This document shows, in pieces, positions 26,410 to 34,508 of a stretch of DNA of 38,458 nucleotides. The notes below the pieces were generated by a model, which saw nothing but the letters and a program-made list of their open reading frames with translations, was not told where the DNA came from and did not search any database. Both the position numbers and the translations under genes were made by a program. Every line of letters begins with the position of its first letter. The stretch's first letter is position 1. Source of the DNA: Asticcacaulis biprosthecium C19 (lineage in GTDB: Bacteria; Pseudomonadota; Alphaproteobacteria; Caulobacterales; Caulobacteraceae); the NCBI RefSeq assembly GCF_000204015.1, contig NZ_GL883077.1, positions 75,608 to 114,065 on the forward strand, in the 5' to 3' direction.

Positions 26410-26425
26410 TTAATTTGGCGTTAAC
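26410..26425. promoter_or_regulatory. CtrA-type box upstream of the autotransporter
   Basis: TTAA-N7-TTAAC (TTAA 26410-26413, TTAAC 26421-26425) matches the full Caulobacter CtrA consensus without mismatch. It lies about 95 bp upstream of the autotransporter start and about 125 bp upstream of the divergent DUF2867 gene. A further GTTAAC half-site is at 26384-26389. CtrA control would tie expression to the cell cycle. Confidence 0.6.
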
Positions 26426-26548
26426 CATACTTCAGCCCTGCGGGAATTGTCCAGTTACATCACAGGCCGGCCGTAGCGTGCTGTGACCTTTTGCCGGCTG
26501 TGAAACTCGACCGACGCATGCCAAAACGTGCCCGTCACGGAGGCCGTC

Positions 26549-27049
26549 ATGCCCGTTATCATTGCCCAGCCCTTACCGGAAAAGTCGTTCCTTAGCGCCT
26601 ATCGCGAGCGCAAGGCCTATACCGATGCCTACAGCCTGGAGCTTCCGTTCGAGGTGACCCTGGCTGAGTATATCGAGGCCTTCTATACCACCTGGCTGTT
26701 CAAGCTGGAGCGCGTGGTTCTGGCGACGCTGGTGGCCAGGCCGTCGAGTGAAAGGCAGGCGGCAGAACTGGCGCTTGGCGACGGCCGGCGGTTCGCCGCA
26801 TGGACCGTCGAAGCGCGAGAGACCGACCAGATCCTGATGTGTGACTTCCTCTGCAAGACCCGGTCGTGGCTGATGTGCGACGGCAAGCGGTTGTGGTTCG
26901 GCTCGGCCATCGTGCCGAAAGCCGTTCATTCGAACGGCGAAGCCTATCTCGGTATCGGATTCCACCTGCTGATCCCTTTACATCGCCTCTATTCGAAGGC
27001 TCTGTTACGAGCAGCGGCGCGGAAGCTGATCCGCTCTCATGAAAGCTGA
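26549..27049 (+). CDS. DUF2867-like protein
   Basis: 166 residues. The pattern YTDAYSLELP near the N-terminus, EAFYTTWLFKLERVVLATLV, an ARETDQILMCDF centre and a C-terminal YLGIGFHLLIPLHRLYSKALL resembles the DUF2867 family (DaYs... PRW..L..LRN ... PFHRLIV), small proteins of unknown role, sometimes fused to NAD-binding epimerases. Start at ATG 26549 is chosen because GGAGG lies 5 nt before it; a GTG at 26528 is in frame. Divergent from the autotransporter, sharing a 232-bp upstream region with the CtrA-type box. Confidence 0.65.
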   Translation: MPVIIAQPLPEKSFLSAYRERKAYTDAYSLELPFEVTLAEYIEAFYTTWLFKLERVVLATLVARPSSERQAAELALGDGRRFAAWTVEARETDQILMCDFLCKTRSWLMCDGKRLWFGSAIVPKAVHSNGEAYLGIGFHLLIPLHRLYSKALLRAAARKLIRSHES

Positions 27050-27055
27050 GCAGGT

Positions 27056-27745
27056 TTATACCTCGCCCGGTCTGTTTCTCAGGCCAAAAATCAGCAGCCA
27101 CAGACACGTGCCCAACTCGCCAAAGGCGCCGGGAATCACGACAAGATATGGCAGTATGGTTGCGCTGTATCCCGGCACGAGCAGCGGCAACAGGAAGTTG
27201 GCCAAATATCCGGTACATCCCAACAGCAACAGAACACCCAGAAAACGCGGCATTGCGCGGGATTTTACAATGAGCCATCCCAGAGGCAGGAGCCACAGTC
27301 CCCAAAAGATCGAGGCGACCGATTCGGCCTGATGGTGGGCGTGGATATGATCCATGACCTGTAACGCCAGCGGTCCGTCACCTGGGCCACCGGCGCCATC
27401 CACAAGGGCCAGGACGCCGAGATAGGCCTGCGTGCCGACGAAAGCCATGCCGACGCCAACGGCGGCAAAGGCGACCATCAACCCCGCCCAGATGCGGCCG
27501 AACGACTCCAACAGGCTGTAAAGGACGACCGGCAGCGCCAGAAACAGAACGCCGCTTACGACACCACCGACAATGCCCTGCCTGAACAGTATTTCGGACG
27601 ACATGATCTTAGCCAGCGTCGCCTGTGGGTCGTCCATGACGAACAGCTGGGACGGGACGTAGAGCAGGTTGAAGGCGCCGGTCAACGAAGCGGCCAGGTA
27701 CATAAAGCCGGCCATCCGGGCCGTGGATTTTAGCGAGATTGTCAT
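27056..27745 (-). CDS. DUF4386 family membrane protein
   Basis: 229 residues with about six membrane helices. The opening ARMAGFMYLAASLTGAFNLLYVP and the ends GYLANFLLPLLVPGY and PGAFGELGTCLWLLIFG are typical of DUF4386 proteins, whose function is unknown. The ATG at 27745 has GGAG 5 nt upstream; a GTG two codons earlier (27751) is less well placed. It lies 33 bp after the AraC-type regulator on the same strand, a frequent pairing for DUF4386 genes. The 3' end is 6 bp from the converging DUF2867 gene. Confidence 0.85.
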   Translation of the reverse strand: MTISLKSTARMAGFMYLAASLTGAFNLLYVPSQLFVMDDPQATLAKIMSSEILFRQGIVGGVVSGVLFLALPVVLYSLLESFGRIWAGLMVAFAAVGVGMAFVGTQAYLGVLALVDGAGGPGDGPLALQVMDHIHAHHQAESVASIFWGLWLLPLGWLIVKSRAMPRFLGVLLLLGCTGYLANFLLPLLVPGYSATILPYLVVIPGAFGELGTCLWLLIFGLRNRPGEV

Positions 27746-27778
27746 TGTCACTCCGCGAAGGGTTGGGTGACAACGACA

Positions 27779-28996
27779 TCAAAGTCCGGTGCGCGTGTCG
27801 TCCGAACCGGCTGTCCCGGGCAAATCAGTTCTGCGCGATACGCGACGGAAAGCGCTGGGTGAAGTCCCTGTATGGGTCTTGAACGCCGCATTGAAGGTCG
27901 AGCGCGAATTGAAGCCGACGTCCAGGGCGATGTTGACGATCGACTCGCCGGTCAGGATCAGCCTTTGCCGGGCGTCAGCGACACGATAGCGGTTGACGTA
28001 TTCGAAGAAGTTCAACCTCAGCTTTCGGCTGAAGGTCTGCGACAGATGGTCTTCGGATATGCGCAGGTGGTCGGACAGCCTGCGCAACGAGAGGCGCGGG
28101 TCGGCATACAGTTTCGAATCTTCCATGGCCTGAGAGAGGCGCAGTTCGATGGCGCACAGGCGCGCATCTGACAGCATGGAGCGGGTGTATTTGGCCTTCT
28201 GTTCGGCGAGGTTTTCGGGGCCTTCAATTGGGCTTTCGAGCTTTGGCGCGTCGAGGACCGGACGCTGCAGCACGCCGAAAAAGGCGATCAGGCCGATCCA
28301 GACCAGGTCGTAGCAAGCGGTCACCACGGGGTACCAGGGCGGACGGCTACCCTGGACCCCCCAGATTTCACCGAATATGTACCACATGCATCCGCCGCCC
28401 AGGATAAACAGCGCCCAGCGAATCCAGTCGAGCGCCCGGTCCTCGATGTTCGAGAACAGATCGCGCAAACGTGCAACGTGATTGCGCACACGGACGAAGG
28501 CGGCCGTGAGGTAGACCAGCGACACCAGCAGGATCACCCCAAACGTCAGGATGCAGGCGGTGAACGCCCAATCGCGCAGTTCGGGGTCGGGATATTGCAG
28601 CGAGAGCAGACCGGCCTTCTGTTCGTTCGACAGAAAGAAAAAGCGGGACATAATCAGTATGATCGCCGCCGGACCGGACAGAGCCCAGGCATCCCCGAGC
28701 CGCAGCGGTTGCGGTGAAGCGGCGGTCATCGACCGTACATAGAGGTAGAAGGCCGGCGCGAGCAGGGTTTTGAACGGAAACAGGATACCGGCCAGTTGCG
28801 GCACGGCGGCGTATCCGCCGGCCAGGAACACCAGCGTATCTGCGCGCGTGAGCGCACACAGCGCCAGGAAAGCCGCAAGAAACCCCGCCTGATCACTGCG
28901 TCCAGTTTTTTGCACGCACAGCAGACCGGCCGCGAACAGGGTCGCCGCCAGGGTCATGGCCACGGCTATCATCTCGACGAGATTCCCTTTAGTCAT
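27779..28996 (-). CDS. Membrane-bound AraC-family regulator
   Basis: 405 residues. Roughly residues 5-240 contain seven hydrophobic helices (for example MIAVAMTLAATLFAAGLL at 9-26, PAAIILIMSRFFFL near 110, WIRWALFILGGGCMWYIFG near 190). Residues about 300-388 are an AraC/XylS double HTH: SLRRLSDHLRISEDHLSQTFSR (in part) and the second half NIALDVGFNSRSTFNAAFKTHTGTSPSAFRR, the family signature. The arrangement suggests a sensor in the inner membrane that controls transcription directly. Likely target is the adjacent DUF4386 gene, 33 bp downstream in the same unit. Confidence 0.9.
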   Translation of the reverse strand: MTKGNLVEMIAVAMTLAATLFAAGLLCVQKTGRSDQAGFLAAFLALCALTRADTLVFLAGGYAAVPQLAGILFPFKTLLAPAFYLYVRSMTAASPQPLRLGDAWALSGPAAIILIMSRFFFLSNEQKAGLLSLQYPDPELRDWAFTACILTFGVILLVSLVYLTAAFVRVRNHVARLRDLFSNIEDRALDWIRWALFILGGGCMWYIFGEIWGVQGSRPPWYPVVTACYDLVWIGLIAFFGVLQRPVLDAPKLESPIEGPENLAEQKAKYTRSMLSDARLCAIELRLSQAMEDSKLYADPRLSLRRLSDHLRISEDHLSQTFSRKLRLNFFEYVNRYRVADARQRLILTGESIVNIALDVGFNSRSTFNAAFKTHTGTSPSAFRRVSRRTDLPGTAGSDDTRTGL

Positions 28997-29164
28997 CAGT
29001 TTGCAACCTGGGTATCTCCGGACATACCGTCACGCTTTATGGACATCTTTCGCCTGTGTCTGCAATCGCACTGTGGGAGGGCGCGAGTGTCAGGACCTCA
29101 TCCGGTCGCGCGCCTTGTCGACGGTTTCGAAATTGAAAAGGCCTGGTGCATACTTTGCCGTGAT

Positions 29165-29192
29165 TTGACATTGGGGGATACCGAACTATGGT
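29165..29192 (+). promoter_or_regulatory. Sigma-70-type promoter upstream of the small ORF and rnk
   Basis: TTGACA (29165-29170, perfect -35) and TATGGT (29187-29192) are separated by 16 bp. Seven bases after the -10 box is the A of the ATG at 29199, so the transcript would begin with AUG. Confidence 0.5.
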
Positions 29193-29198
29193 GGCCAC

Positions 29199-29264
29199 AT
29201 GCCGATACGCGCGCTTCTCACCCTGTCCAATTCCCTGAAGGGATATCCCGTCACGGGATCATAG
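29199..29264 (+). CDS. Putative leaderless 21-aa ORF upstream of rnk
   Basis: ATG at the predicted transcription start, TAG at 29262-29264. The peptide is MPIRALLTLSNSL then KGYPVTGS; five Leu but no obvious single amino-acid run. The stop codon is immediately followed by the 12-bp stem at 29265-29299. The layout parallels the asd leader in this window, but the regulatory role is not clear. Could also be part of a small RNA. Confidence 0.35.
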   Translation: MPIRALLTLSNSLKGYPVTGS

Positions 29265-29299
29265 CCCGAAGCTCGGCCCTGCGCCCCCCGAGCTTCGGG
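29232..29299 (+). repeat. Cluster of three palindromes, last a 12-bp perfect stem
   Basis: In order: TCCCT-GA-AGGGA (29232-29243), ATCCCGT-C-ACGGGAT (29245-29259), and CCCGAAGCTCGG-N11-CCGAGCTTCGGG (29265-29299). The third would be a very stable hairpin; only a weak T-rich stretch (GTTTT) occurs 9 nt later. Could be a transcription attenuator, small-RNA end, or dispersed repeat. Confidence 0.6.
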
Positions 29300-29412
29300 G
29301 CAAGCGCATTGTTTTCGATCGTCCCCGCACGTCGAGTTCTGCCCACCGGCGCACGAATATCTTCCCATGAACCTCAGGACCCTCGCATCCTGAAAAGCCT
29401 TGTGTGCCTATC

Positions 29413-29841
29413 ATGACCTATCTCAATACCCGCCCGGGCCGTTCCGCCCCCCTGCCCCACATCCTGATCGGATGGGACGACTTCGAAACCCTGAACCGCC
29501 TGGCCGACGCCGCTACAGGCGATCTGGCACCCGCTGCGCAATACCTGCGCCGCGAACTGGACCGCGCCGCGGTCGTTGCTACGATGAAGCTCAACCCGGC
29601 CGTTGTGCGGCTTGGCTCAGTCGTCAGCTATGCCGCCGGCAAGGGCGCGGAACGCACCGTGCAACTGGTCCTGCCGGGCGAAGCGGATATATCGACTGGC
29701 TGTATCTCCATCCTGACACCGGTCGGCGCCGCACTGATCGGCCTTCGCGCCGGCCAGTCCATTACCTTCACTACGGCCCAGGGCCGCCAGCAAAGTCTGG
29801 AAGTCTTTCGGGTGGATCAGGCGCCCCTTGCTAAAGCTTGA
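29413..29841 (+). CDS. rnk: Rnk-like nucleoside diphosphate kinase regulator (Gre-fold)
   Basis: 142 residues. The N-terminus LPHILIGWDDFETLNRLADA matches the short coiled-coil start of Rnk proteins; residues about 60-135 form the GreA/GreB C-terminal domain (VVRLGSVVSYAAGKGAER, DISTGCISILTPVGAALIGLRAGQS in part). Rnk binds RNA polymerase and lacks the long acidic-tip coiled coil, so it does not stimulate cleavage. ATG at 29413 is used; a GTG at 29404 is in frame. No clear SD precedes it. Upstream leader contains a strong hairpin. Confidence 0.85.
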   Translation: MTYLNTRPGRSAPLPHILIGWDDFETLNRLADAATGDLAPAAQYLRRELDRAAVVATMKLNPAVVRLGSVVSYAAGKGAERTVQLVLPGEADISTGCISILTPVGAALIGLRAGQSITFTTAQGRQQSLEVFRVDQAPLAKA

Positions 29842-29876
29842 CAAGACCGTGCCAACCTTTCCAAATACAGGCCACA

Positions 29877-30062
29877 ATGCAAAATCCAGATGACAAAACC
29901 CCGGCGGCACCTCGCGCCGATTGCCCGCGTCAATATCAGAACGATTATATTGGCAATTCGCCCGTTGGCGGTCGACGCCTTGCCATTCTGCTCGCCGTCG
30001 TGGTTGGCGTTGCGGCCTTGGCAGGGGGCGGCTGGGCTGTGCTCCAGGGCATGACACCTTGA
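29877..30062 (+). CDS. Small single-pass membrane protein
   Basis: 61 residues from ATG 29877 (MQNPDDKTPAAPR). A hydrophilic N-terminal part with a RADCPRQYQ segment is followed by one hydrophobic helix at about 36-58 (LAILLAVVVGVAALAGGGWAV). No family seen; no strong SD (CAGG). Lies 35 bp after rnk. A TTG start at 29838, overlapping rnk, is possible. Confidence 0.45.
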   Translation: MQNPDDKTPAAPRADCPRQYQNDYIGNSPVGGRRLAILLAVVVGVAALAGGGWAVLQGMTP

Positions 30063-30074
30063 ACCGGATGCGCT

Positions 30075-30308
30075 CTAGCCACGCCGGCAGGCGCGGCGCG
30101 CGTTCAGTTCCGATATGCTGACTTGGTTTCGCAACACGGCGCGCTCACGCGCACCCCCATTGCGATAGGCGGCCTGGCTGACTTTGGCCCGGCTGGCCTC
30201 CGTCAGGCATTGCCTTGCCTGGGCGGCACTGCGGTCCGGCTGCGCGACAGCTACAGACGAGAAGCTGGTCAAAATCAGAACCAGAGAGATCAGACGGATA
30301 CGGGACAC
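30075..30308 (-). CDS. Small periplasmic or secreted protein
   Basis: 77 residues with a GTG start (MSRIRLISLVLILTSFSSVA, a signal peptide ending at AVA-QP near residue 22). The mature part is about 54 residues, Arg/Ala-rich, with two Cys (QCLTEA and ARRACRRG) that could form a disulfide. SD AGGAG is 7 nt before the GTG. No known family; expressed divergently from the chemotaxis receptor gene. Confidence 0.65.
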   Translation of the reverse strand: MSRIRLISLVLILTSFSSVAVAQPDRSAAQARQCLTEASRAKVSQAAYRNGGARERAVLRNQVSISELNARRACRRG

Positions 30309-30362
30309 AAGTCACTCCTGACGCGATTATCCACGTCCACGCAGCAAGAAGGGTGCCAGGAT

Positions 30363-30377
30363 TTAAGTCCGGTTAAC
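30363..30377. promoter_or_regulatory. CtrA-like box upstream of chemotaxis receptor
   Basis: TTAA-N6-TTAAC (TTAA 30363-30366, TTAAC 30373-30377), one base shorter than the N7 consensus, about 50 bp before the receptor gene. Chemotaxis genes are known CtrA targets in Caulobacter; here the spacing makes it a weaker candidate. Confidence 0.35.
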
Positions 30378-30426
30378 CCTCTCTTCAACGCTTCGACGCT
30401 AAGATTTAGCCCGTTCGTGAGGTCCA

Positions 30427-32142
30427 ATGAAAACTCTGTCTCAACGCGTCAAGGCCTTTTCGGCTGTCCTGATCCTGGGTATCGGCGCCGCCGGTCTGTT
30501 CATATATCTGGCTCAGAATCACCAGATCAGCCTGGCGCAACAGGCGGATGCCGCACGCGACCGCGAGGCCATGATGTCGGATCTGGCCCTCACCACCAAA
30601 CAGATTCAGGTCCACGTCGTTCAGGTGCAACAGTTCCTGACGGACGTATCGGCGACGCGTGGTCTCGACGGTCTGGACGACGGTACCGCGCAAGCCGAAG
30701 CCAACGCCAAGGCCTTCGAGGAGACAGTCACGCGGGCGGAAGGCCTGGCGAAGACCCTCGACCTGCCCGAAACCCTGGCCGCTCTGAAAGAGACCCACGG
30801 ACTATTTCCGGACTATTATCGCGAAGGCCAGGTTATGGCAGACGCCTATGTCCGTGACGGTACGGCCGCCGGCAACGCCCATATGGGTCGTTTCGATGCG
30901 GCGTCCGCAGCGCTGTATGGCGGGCTGAACCGCGTGATCGACGACGTTCAGCGCAATGGTGACCAGATTTCCAAAGAGGCCGATGCCGCCGTCATCGCCA
31001 GCACCGCCAATGCGCGACTGCTGCGCAACCTGTCCATTGTGGGCGTCATCTTTATGGTGGGCCTGTTGATCGCCTACGCCGTCTATATGCTTCGCGCCTT
31101 GGTCACGCCCCTAACCCAGTTCGCCAGCCAGCTTGACGAGATCGCCGCCGACAAGCTGGACATCCGCGTCCTGCACACCGGCCGCACGGACGAAGTCGGG
31201 CACGTCGCCCGAGCCATAGACGGCTTTCGCAAGGCGGAGATTGAGTTCCGAGGTCGCGAAGCCGTGGAAAACGCGGCTCGACAAGAGCGCCGCGACCGTC
31301 GCGAACGTCTGGAATCCGCGATTGCAGCGTTTCGCGACCGCGTTGCCAAGGTGATGCAGTCGATCGACGGCAGCACCAACCAGATGGATGCCGTCACCCG
31401 CAGCCTGACCGAGATCTCGGACTCAACCGCGCTTCAGTCGCGAAGTGCTGCTAGTTCAACCCTTGAAGCCACCGACAATGTTCAGATCGTCGCTGCCGCG
31501 GCTGAGGAACTGGCGGCTTCCATCGCCGATATCAGCGACAAGATCGGGCTGTCGCAGACGGTCGTGCGCAAGACCGGTCAGGTGACCGCCGACAGCGAAC
31601 GCAACATCGCCCGCCTGGCGCAAGCCTCAGAGCGTATCGGCGACATTGTCGGCCTGATTCAGAGCATCTCGGCGCAAACCAACCTGCTCGCGCTCAACGC
31701 CACGATCGAAGCCGCCCGCGCCGGGGATGCCGGCAAGGGCTTTGCGGTCGTCGCCTCCGAGGTCAAGGCGCTGGCCAGCCAGACGGGCAAGGCCACCGAA
31801 GAGATAATCCGGCAGATTCAGGAAATTCAGTCCGAGACGGGCACCGCCGTGCAGTCGATCAAATCCATCGCCGACCACATGTCTGAGGTGGAACAATATA
31901 CGCTCGCCATCTCCGAGGCCGTCGAGCAACAGAGCCGCGCCACGCAGGAAATCGCTCAGAACGTGGCCCAGGCGGCCAGTTGCACTGCCATGGCCCAGAG
32001 CCAGGTCTCGGAAATGGAAGGCTCTGCGATGGAGACCCAGACCTCGGCCGGCGCGGTCGGCGCGACAACACAGAATCTAGCCCGGGACAAGGCCGTGCTG
32101 GCTCAGACCATCGACACCTTCCTCAGTGAAGTCGCCGCGTGA
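30427..32142 (+). CDS. Methyl-accepting chemotaxis protein
   Basis: 571 residues. TM1 at about 11-30 ([16 protein letters not shown]), a periplasmic helical sensor region to about 197, TM2 at about 198-221 ([21 protein letters not shown] shown in part: [11 protein letters not shown]), HAMP domain about 222-277 ([21 protein letters not shown] in part), then a long coiled-coil signalling domain. The conserved hairpin tip [20 protein letters not shown] and [12 protein letters not shown] is at about 415-445. No C-terminal CheR-binding pentapeptide. Senses a ligand across the inner membrane and signals to CheA; ligand unknown. Confidence 0.95.
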   Translation: MKTLSQRVKAFSAVLILGIGAAGLFIYLAQNHQISLAQQADAARDREAMMSDLALTTKQIQVHVVQVQQFLTDVSATRGLDGLDDGTAQAEANAKAFEETVTRAEGLAKTLDLPETLAALKETHGLFPDYYREGQVMADAYVRDGTAAGNAHMGRFDAASAALYGGLNRVIDDVQRNGDQISKEADAAVIASTANARLLRNLSIVGVIFMVGLLIAYAVYMLRALVTPLTQFASQLDEIAADKLDIRVLHTGRTDEVGHVARAIDGFRKAEIEFRGREAVENAARQERRDRRERLESAIAAFRDRVAKVMQSIDGSTNQMDAVTRSLTEISDSTALQSRSAASSTLEATDNVQIVAAAAEELAASIADISDKIGLSQTVVRKTGQVTADSERNIARLAQASERIGDIVGLIQSISAQTNLLALNATIEAARAGDAGKGFAVVASEVKALASQTGKATEEIIRQIQEIQSETGTAVQSIKSIADHMSEVEQYTLAISEAVEQQSRATQEIAQNVAQAASCTAMAQSQVSEMEGSAMETQTSAGAVGATTQNLARDKAVLAQTIDTFLSEVAA

Positions 32143-32147
32143 GTGGG

Positions 32148-32163
32148 TTACCGGTGCATTAAC
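32148..32163. promoter_or_regulatory. CtrA-like box upstream of porin
   Basis: TTAC-N7-TTAAC (32148-32151 and 32159-32163), one mismatch from the CtrA consensus, 50 bp before the porin gene. A further TTAAC half-site is at 32197-32201. Confidence 0.35.
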
Positions 32164-32212
32164 CCTAACTGTCAACGGGATATTGGCGCGTTTACCTTAA
32201 CATGGCAGGCAA

Positions 32213-33361
32213 ATGGGAAACGTCATGAAATCCTTTGCACGCCTGATCGCCGCCATCGCCCTTGCCACCGGCGCCATGAATGGCCAGGCCATCGCCGACG
32301 CGGCCTCGCCGCTGCACCTCGAGGCCGCCGCGACCGTTGATCTGCTCGACAATACCCAGGGGGGGCTGCGCACCGGTGCCTGGGCCATGAGCAACCTCGA
32401 CCTGACCGCCGCCTGGACGGGTGGCAATGGATGGGAAGGCTTCGCCTATGTCCTGGCCAATCATCACGGCGGCTTTTCCGAGCGCTATGTCGGCGATGTC
32501 CAGGTGGTGTCCAATATCGACGCGCCGCCGGGCGTGCGGCTGATGGAAGCCTGGGCGCGCTACACCACAGCTGACGAACGGTTTGTCACCACAGCGGGCA
32601 TTGTCAATCTGAATGCCATCTTCGACACCCAGCCGATCGGCGGCGTGTTCCTGAATTCTTCAGCCGGCATCGGCGCTGACTACGCCCAGAGCGGTCCGTC
32701 CATCTTCCCGGTGACCGGTTTCGCTATCGTCGAGGAATGGCGCGTCACGGATGCGATACGTCTGCGCGCCGGCCTGTTCGATGGCGTGGCGGGGGATCCG
32801 CAGCATGGATCCGTCTTCACCTCGCTTCAGATGAATGCCGAAGAGGGCAGTCATGCCGTCGTCGAGGCCGAATTTCTGTTCGACCGCGGCTTCGCCAAGG
32901 CCGGCACCTGGTCGTACAGCGTGCAGGGGGACCGGCTCGACGGGTCGGGAAGCGCGGATCGCACGGGGACCTACGGCCAGTTGGGCCTTTATCTCACGCG
33001 CGAAAACGAGGACGACGAACAGGGACTGTCCGCCTGGGTTCGTGCCGGGAGCGCGTCCGGCGATGTCCACGACCTGTCCGGCTACATCGGAGGTGGCTTG
33101 ACCTATACCGGCCCCCTGCCCGGCCGAAATGGTGATGTGGTGGGCCTGGCGGTTTACCGTGCTCAGTTCAGCGAGGCCTGGCAGGCTCTCAATCCCCAAG
33201 CCGCGGACGCGGAAACGACTTGGGAAGTCACCTGGCAGGCGCCTGTCGGCTCGCGCCTCGTTATCCAGCCCGACCTGCAATACATCCAAAATCCCGGCGG
33301 TCTCGGCGCCAAGGATGCGGTTGTCGCGGGAGTGCGGCTACGGATGACGTTCGGCGGGTAA
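32213..33361 (+). CDS. OprB-like carbohydrate porin
   Basis: 382 residues with signal peptide (MKSFARLIAAIALATG...ADA; an in-frame ATG at 32225 is an equally likely start). The body is an outer-membrane beta-barrel of the OprB family: alternating strands with WAMSNLDLTAAW near 55, GGVFLNSSAGIGADYAQSGPS near 140, LRAGLFDGVAGDP near 185, and a C-terminal strand pair ending VAGVRLRMTFGG. OprB porins let sugars diffuse across the outer membrane. Might help uptake of the oligosaccharides handled by the pectin and amino-sugar genes in the window, but it is not in either operon. Confidence 0.85.
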   Translation: MGNVMKSFARLIAAIALATGAMNGQAIADAASPLHLEAAATVDLLDNTQGGLRTGAWAMSNLDLTAAWTGGNGWEGFAYVLANHHGGFSERYVGDVQVVSNIDAPPGVRLMEAWARYTTADERFVTTAGIVNLNAIFDTQPIGGVFLNSSAGIGADYAQSGPSIFPVTGFAIVEEWRVTDAIRLRAGLFDGVAGDPQHGSVFTSLQMNAEEGSHAVVEAEFLFDRGFAKAGTWSYSVQGDRLDGSGSADRTGTYGQLGLYLTRENEDDEQGLSAWVRAGSASGDVHDLSGYIGGGLTYTGPLPGRNGDVVGLAVYRAQFSEAWQALNPQAADAETTWEVTWQAPVGSRLVIQPDLQYIQNPGGLGAKDAVVAGVRLRMTFGG

Positions 33362-33459
33362 CCGCACGCCTCCGGATACAGCCCTGCCGGATCACTTCCT
33401 TACGAAACGCGCGCCATCGACGCGTCGATATCTGCACCCGTTGCGTTACGCTGACCGGC

Positions 33460-33921
33460 ATGGCGACGGACAGCAAGATGAATAAGAAGCCCGGCATTTT
33501 CACGCGATTTGCCGGGGCGGTGTCGACCGGAGCGGGAAGCCCCATCGCTTCGCTCCTGGCTTTTGCCCTGGTGGTCGTGTGGGCGGTATTGGGCCCGCTG
33601 TTCGGCTTCTCGGAAACCTGGCAACTGGTGATCAACACCGGGACCACCATCATTACCTTCCTGATGGTGTTCGTCATTCAGAGCTCGCAAAATCGCGATA
33701 CCAAAATCGTCCAGTTGAAGCTGGACGCGCTGATCCACGCCATGTCGGGCGCCAAGGATAAGCTGATGGATCTCGAAAACGTCTCCGACAAGGATCTGGA
33801 ATCGGTTCATGCCAGCTTCCAGCATCTGGCCCAAGGCGCCAAGGACGAAATCGACGACCGGGCGGCGAAAAAGCCCAAACCCAAGTCCACGCGCACCAAG
33901 CGCTCAGGAGTTAAGACATGA
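33460..33921 (+). CDS. Low-affinity iron permease family protein
   Basis: 153 residues. Two membrane helices (about 30-47 and 62-82) with the family core GFSETWQLVINTGTTIITFL and VFVIQSSQNRDTKIVQLKLD, matching the low-affinity iron permease (Fet4-like) domain; bacterial members are short and their transport role is not proven. A basic C-terminal tail (KKPKPKSTRTKRS). ATG 33460 gives the family N-terminus; longer frames are artefacts. The stop overlaps the ATG of the next gene by 4 bp (ATGA), so translation is coupled. Confidence 0.88.
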   Translation: MATDSKMNKKPGIFTRFAGAVSTGAGSPIASLLAFALVVVWAVLGPLFGFSETWQLVINTGTTIITFLMVFVIQSSQNRDTKIVQLKLDALIHAMSGAKDKLMDLENVSDKDLESVHASFQHLAQGAKDEIDDRAAKKPKPKSTRTKRSGVKT

Positions 33922-34508
33922 TGCGTATCGCCCTTTTGATCGGTCTTGGGGCCGTCGCGGCCTGCAGTCCGAAAACGACGACCACGACGGAGTCCGTTTC
34001 GATCTCGCAGACCGTGGTGGTTTCCGCCGCACCCGTGGAGTCGGTCAGTGCGCAACCGCTCAATGTCATCTCGGCCGAGGGATATGGTCCGCTGAGGATC
34101 GGCATGACCAGGGCGCAGGTGATCGAGGCCCTGGGTCCGGACGCCAATCCCAATGCCGTGGGCGGACCCGATGAGGCGGCCTGCGACATGTTCCGGCCGA
34201 CCCGTGCGCCGCAAGGATTTCTGGTGATGATCGAAAAGGGTGTCCTGACCAGCGTCTGGGCCAGCCGCGAATCGGGCATACCCAGCGACACCGGACTGAA
34301 GGGCAATGATCCTGCAACTAAGGTCAAGCAGACCTACGGCGCTGCACTGGAGACCGAACGGCACCACTATGTCGATTCGCCCGCGGAATATCTCACAACC
34401 TGGTCGACCAAGGATCGCGCCGTTCGCTATGAGATCGGCAACGACGGCAAGGTCGATTCCATCGCCGGCGGTGGCCGCTCGATCACCTATGTCGAAGGGT
34501 GTTCCTAA
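33918..34508 (+). CDS. Putative lipoprotein
   Basis: 196 residues. Signal peptide with lipobox VAAC (MMRIALLIGLGAVAAC), so lipid-anchored; then a Thr/Ser-rich linker and a domain starting near residue 55 (GYGPLRIGMTRAQVIEALG), a pattern seen in small outer-membrane assembly-type (BamE-like) lipoproteins. Start overlaps the preceding gene by 4 bp; AGGAG is 8 nt upstream. Converges with the sugar kinase gene, overlapping by 4 bp. Confidence 0.8.
   Translation: MMRIALLIGLGAVAACSPKTTTTTESVSISQTVVVSAAPVESVSAQPLNVISAEGYGPLRIGMTRAQVIEALGPDANPNAVGGPDEAACDMFRPTRAPQGFLVMIEKGVLTSVWASRESGIPSDTGLKGNDPATKVKQTYGAALETERHHYVDSPAEYLTTWSTKDRAVRYEIGNDGKVDSIAGGGRSITYVEGCS

Larger units (their letters stand above)
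28997..29412. other. 416-bp intergenic region between AraC and rnk genes
   Basis: No long coding ORF. The left part (28997-29164) shows nothing I can name. The right part holds a TTGACA promoter (29165-29192), a 21-codon ORF (29199-29264), and three adjacent palindromes (29232-29299), then about 110 bp of leader to rnk. Confidence 0.6.

Noticed and set aside
29354-29380. Eight-codon ORF just before rnk (MNLRTLAS)
   Set aside because: Too short and without SD or promoter of its own; chance ORF.
28796-29416. 206-codon plus-strand frame through the AraC-rnk intergenic region
   Set aside because: Starts inside the AraC gene on the opposite strand and crosses the palindrome cluster; composition not protein-like.
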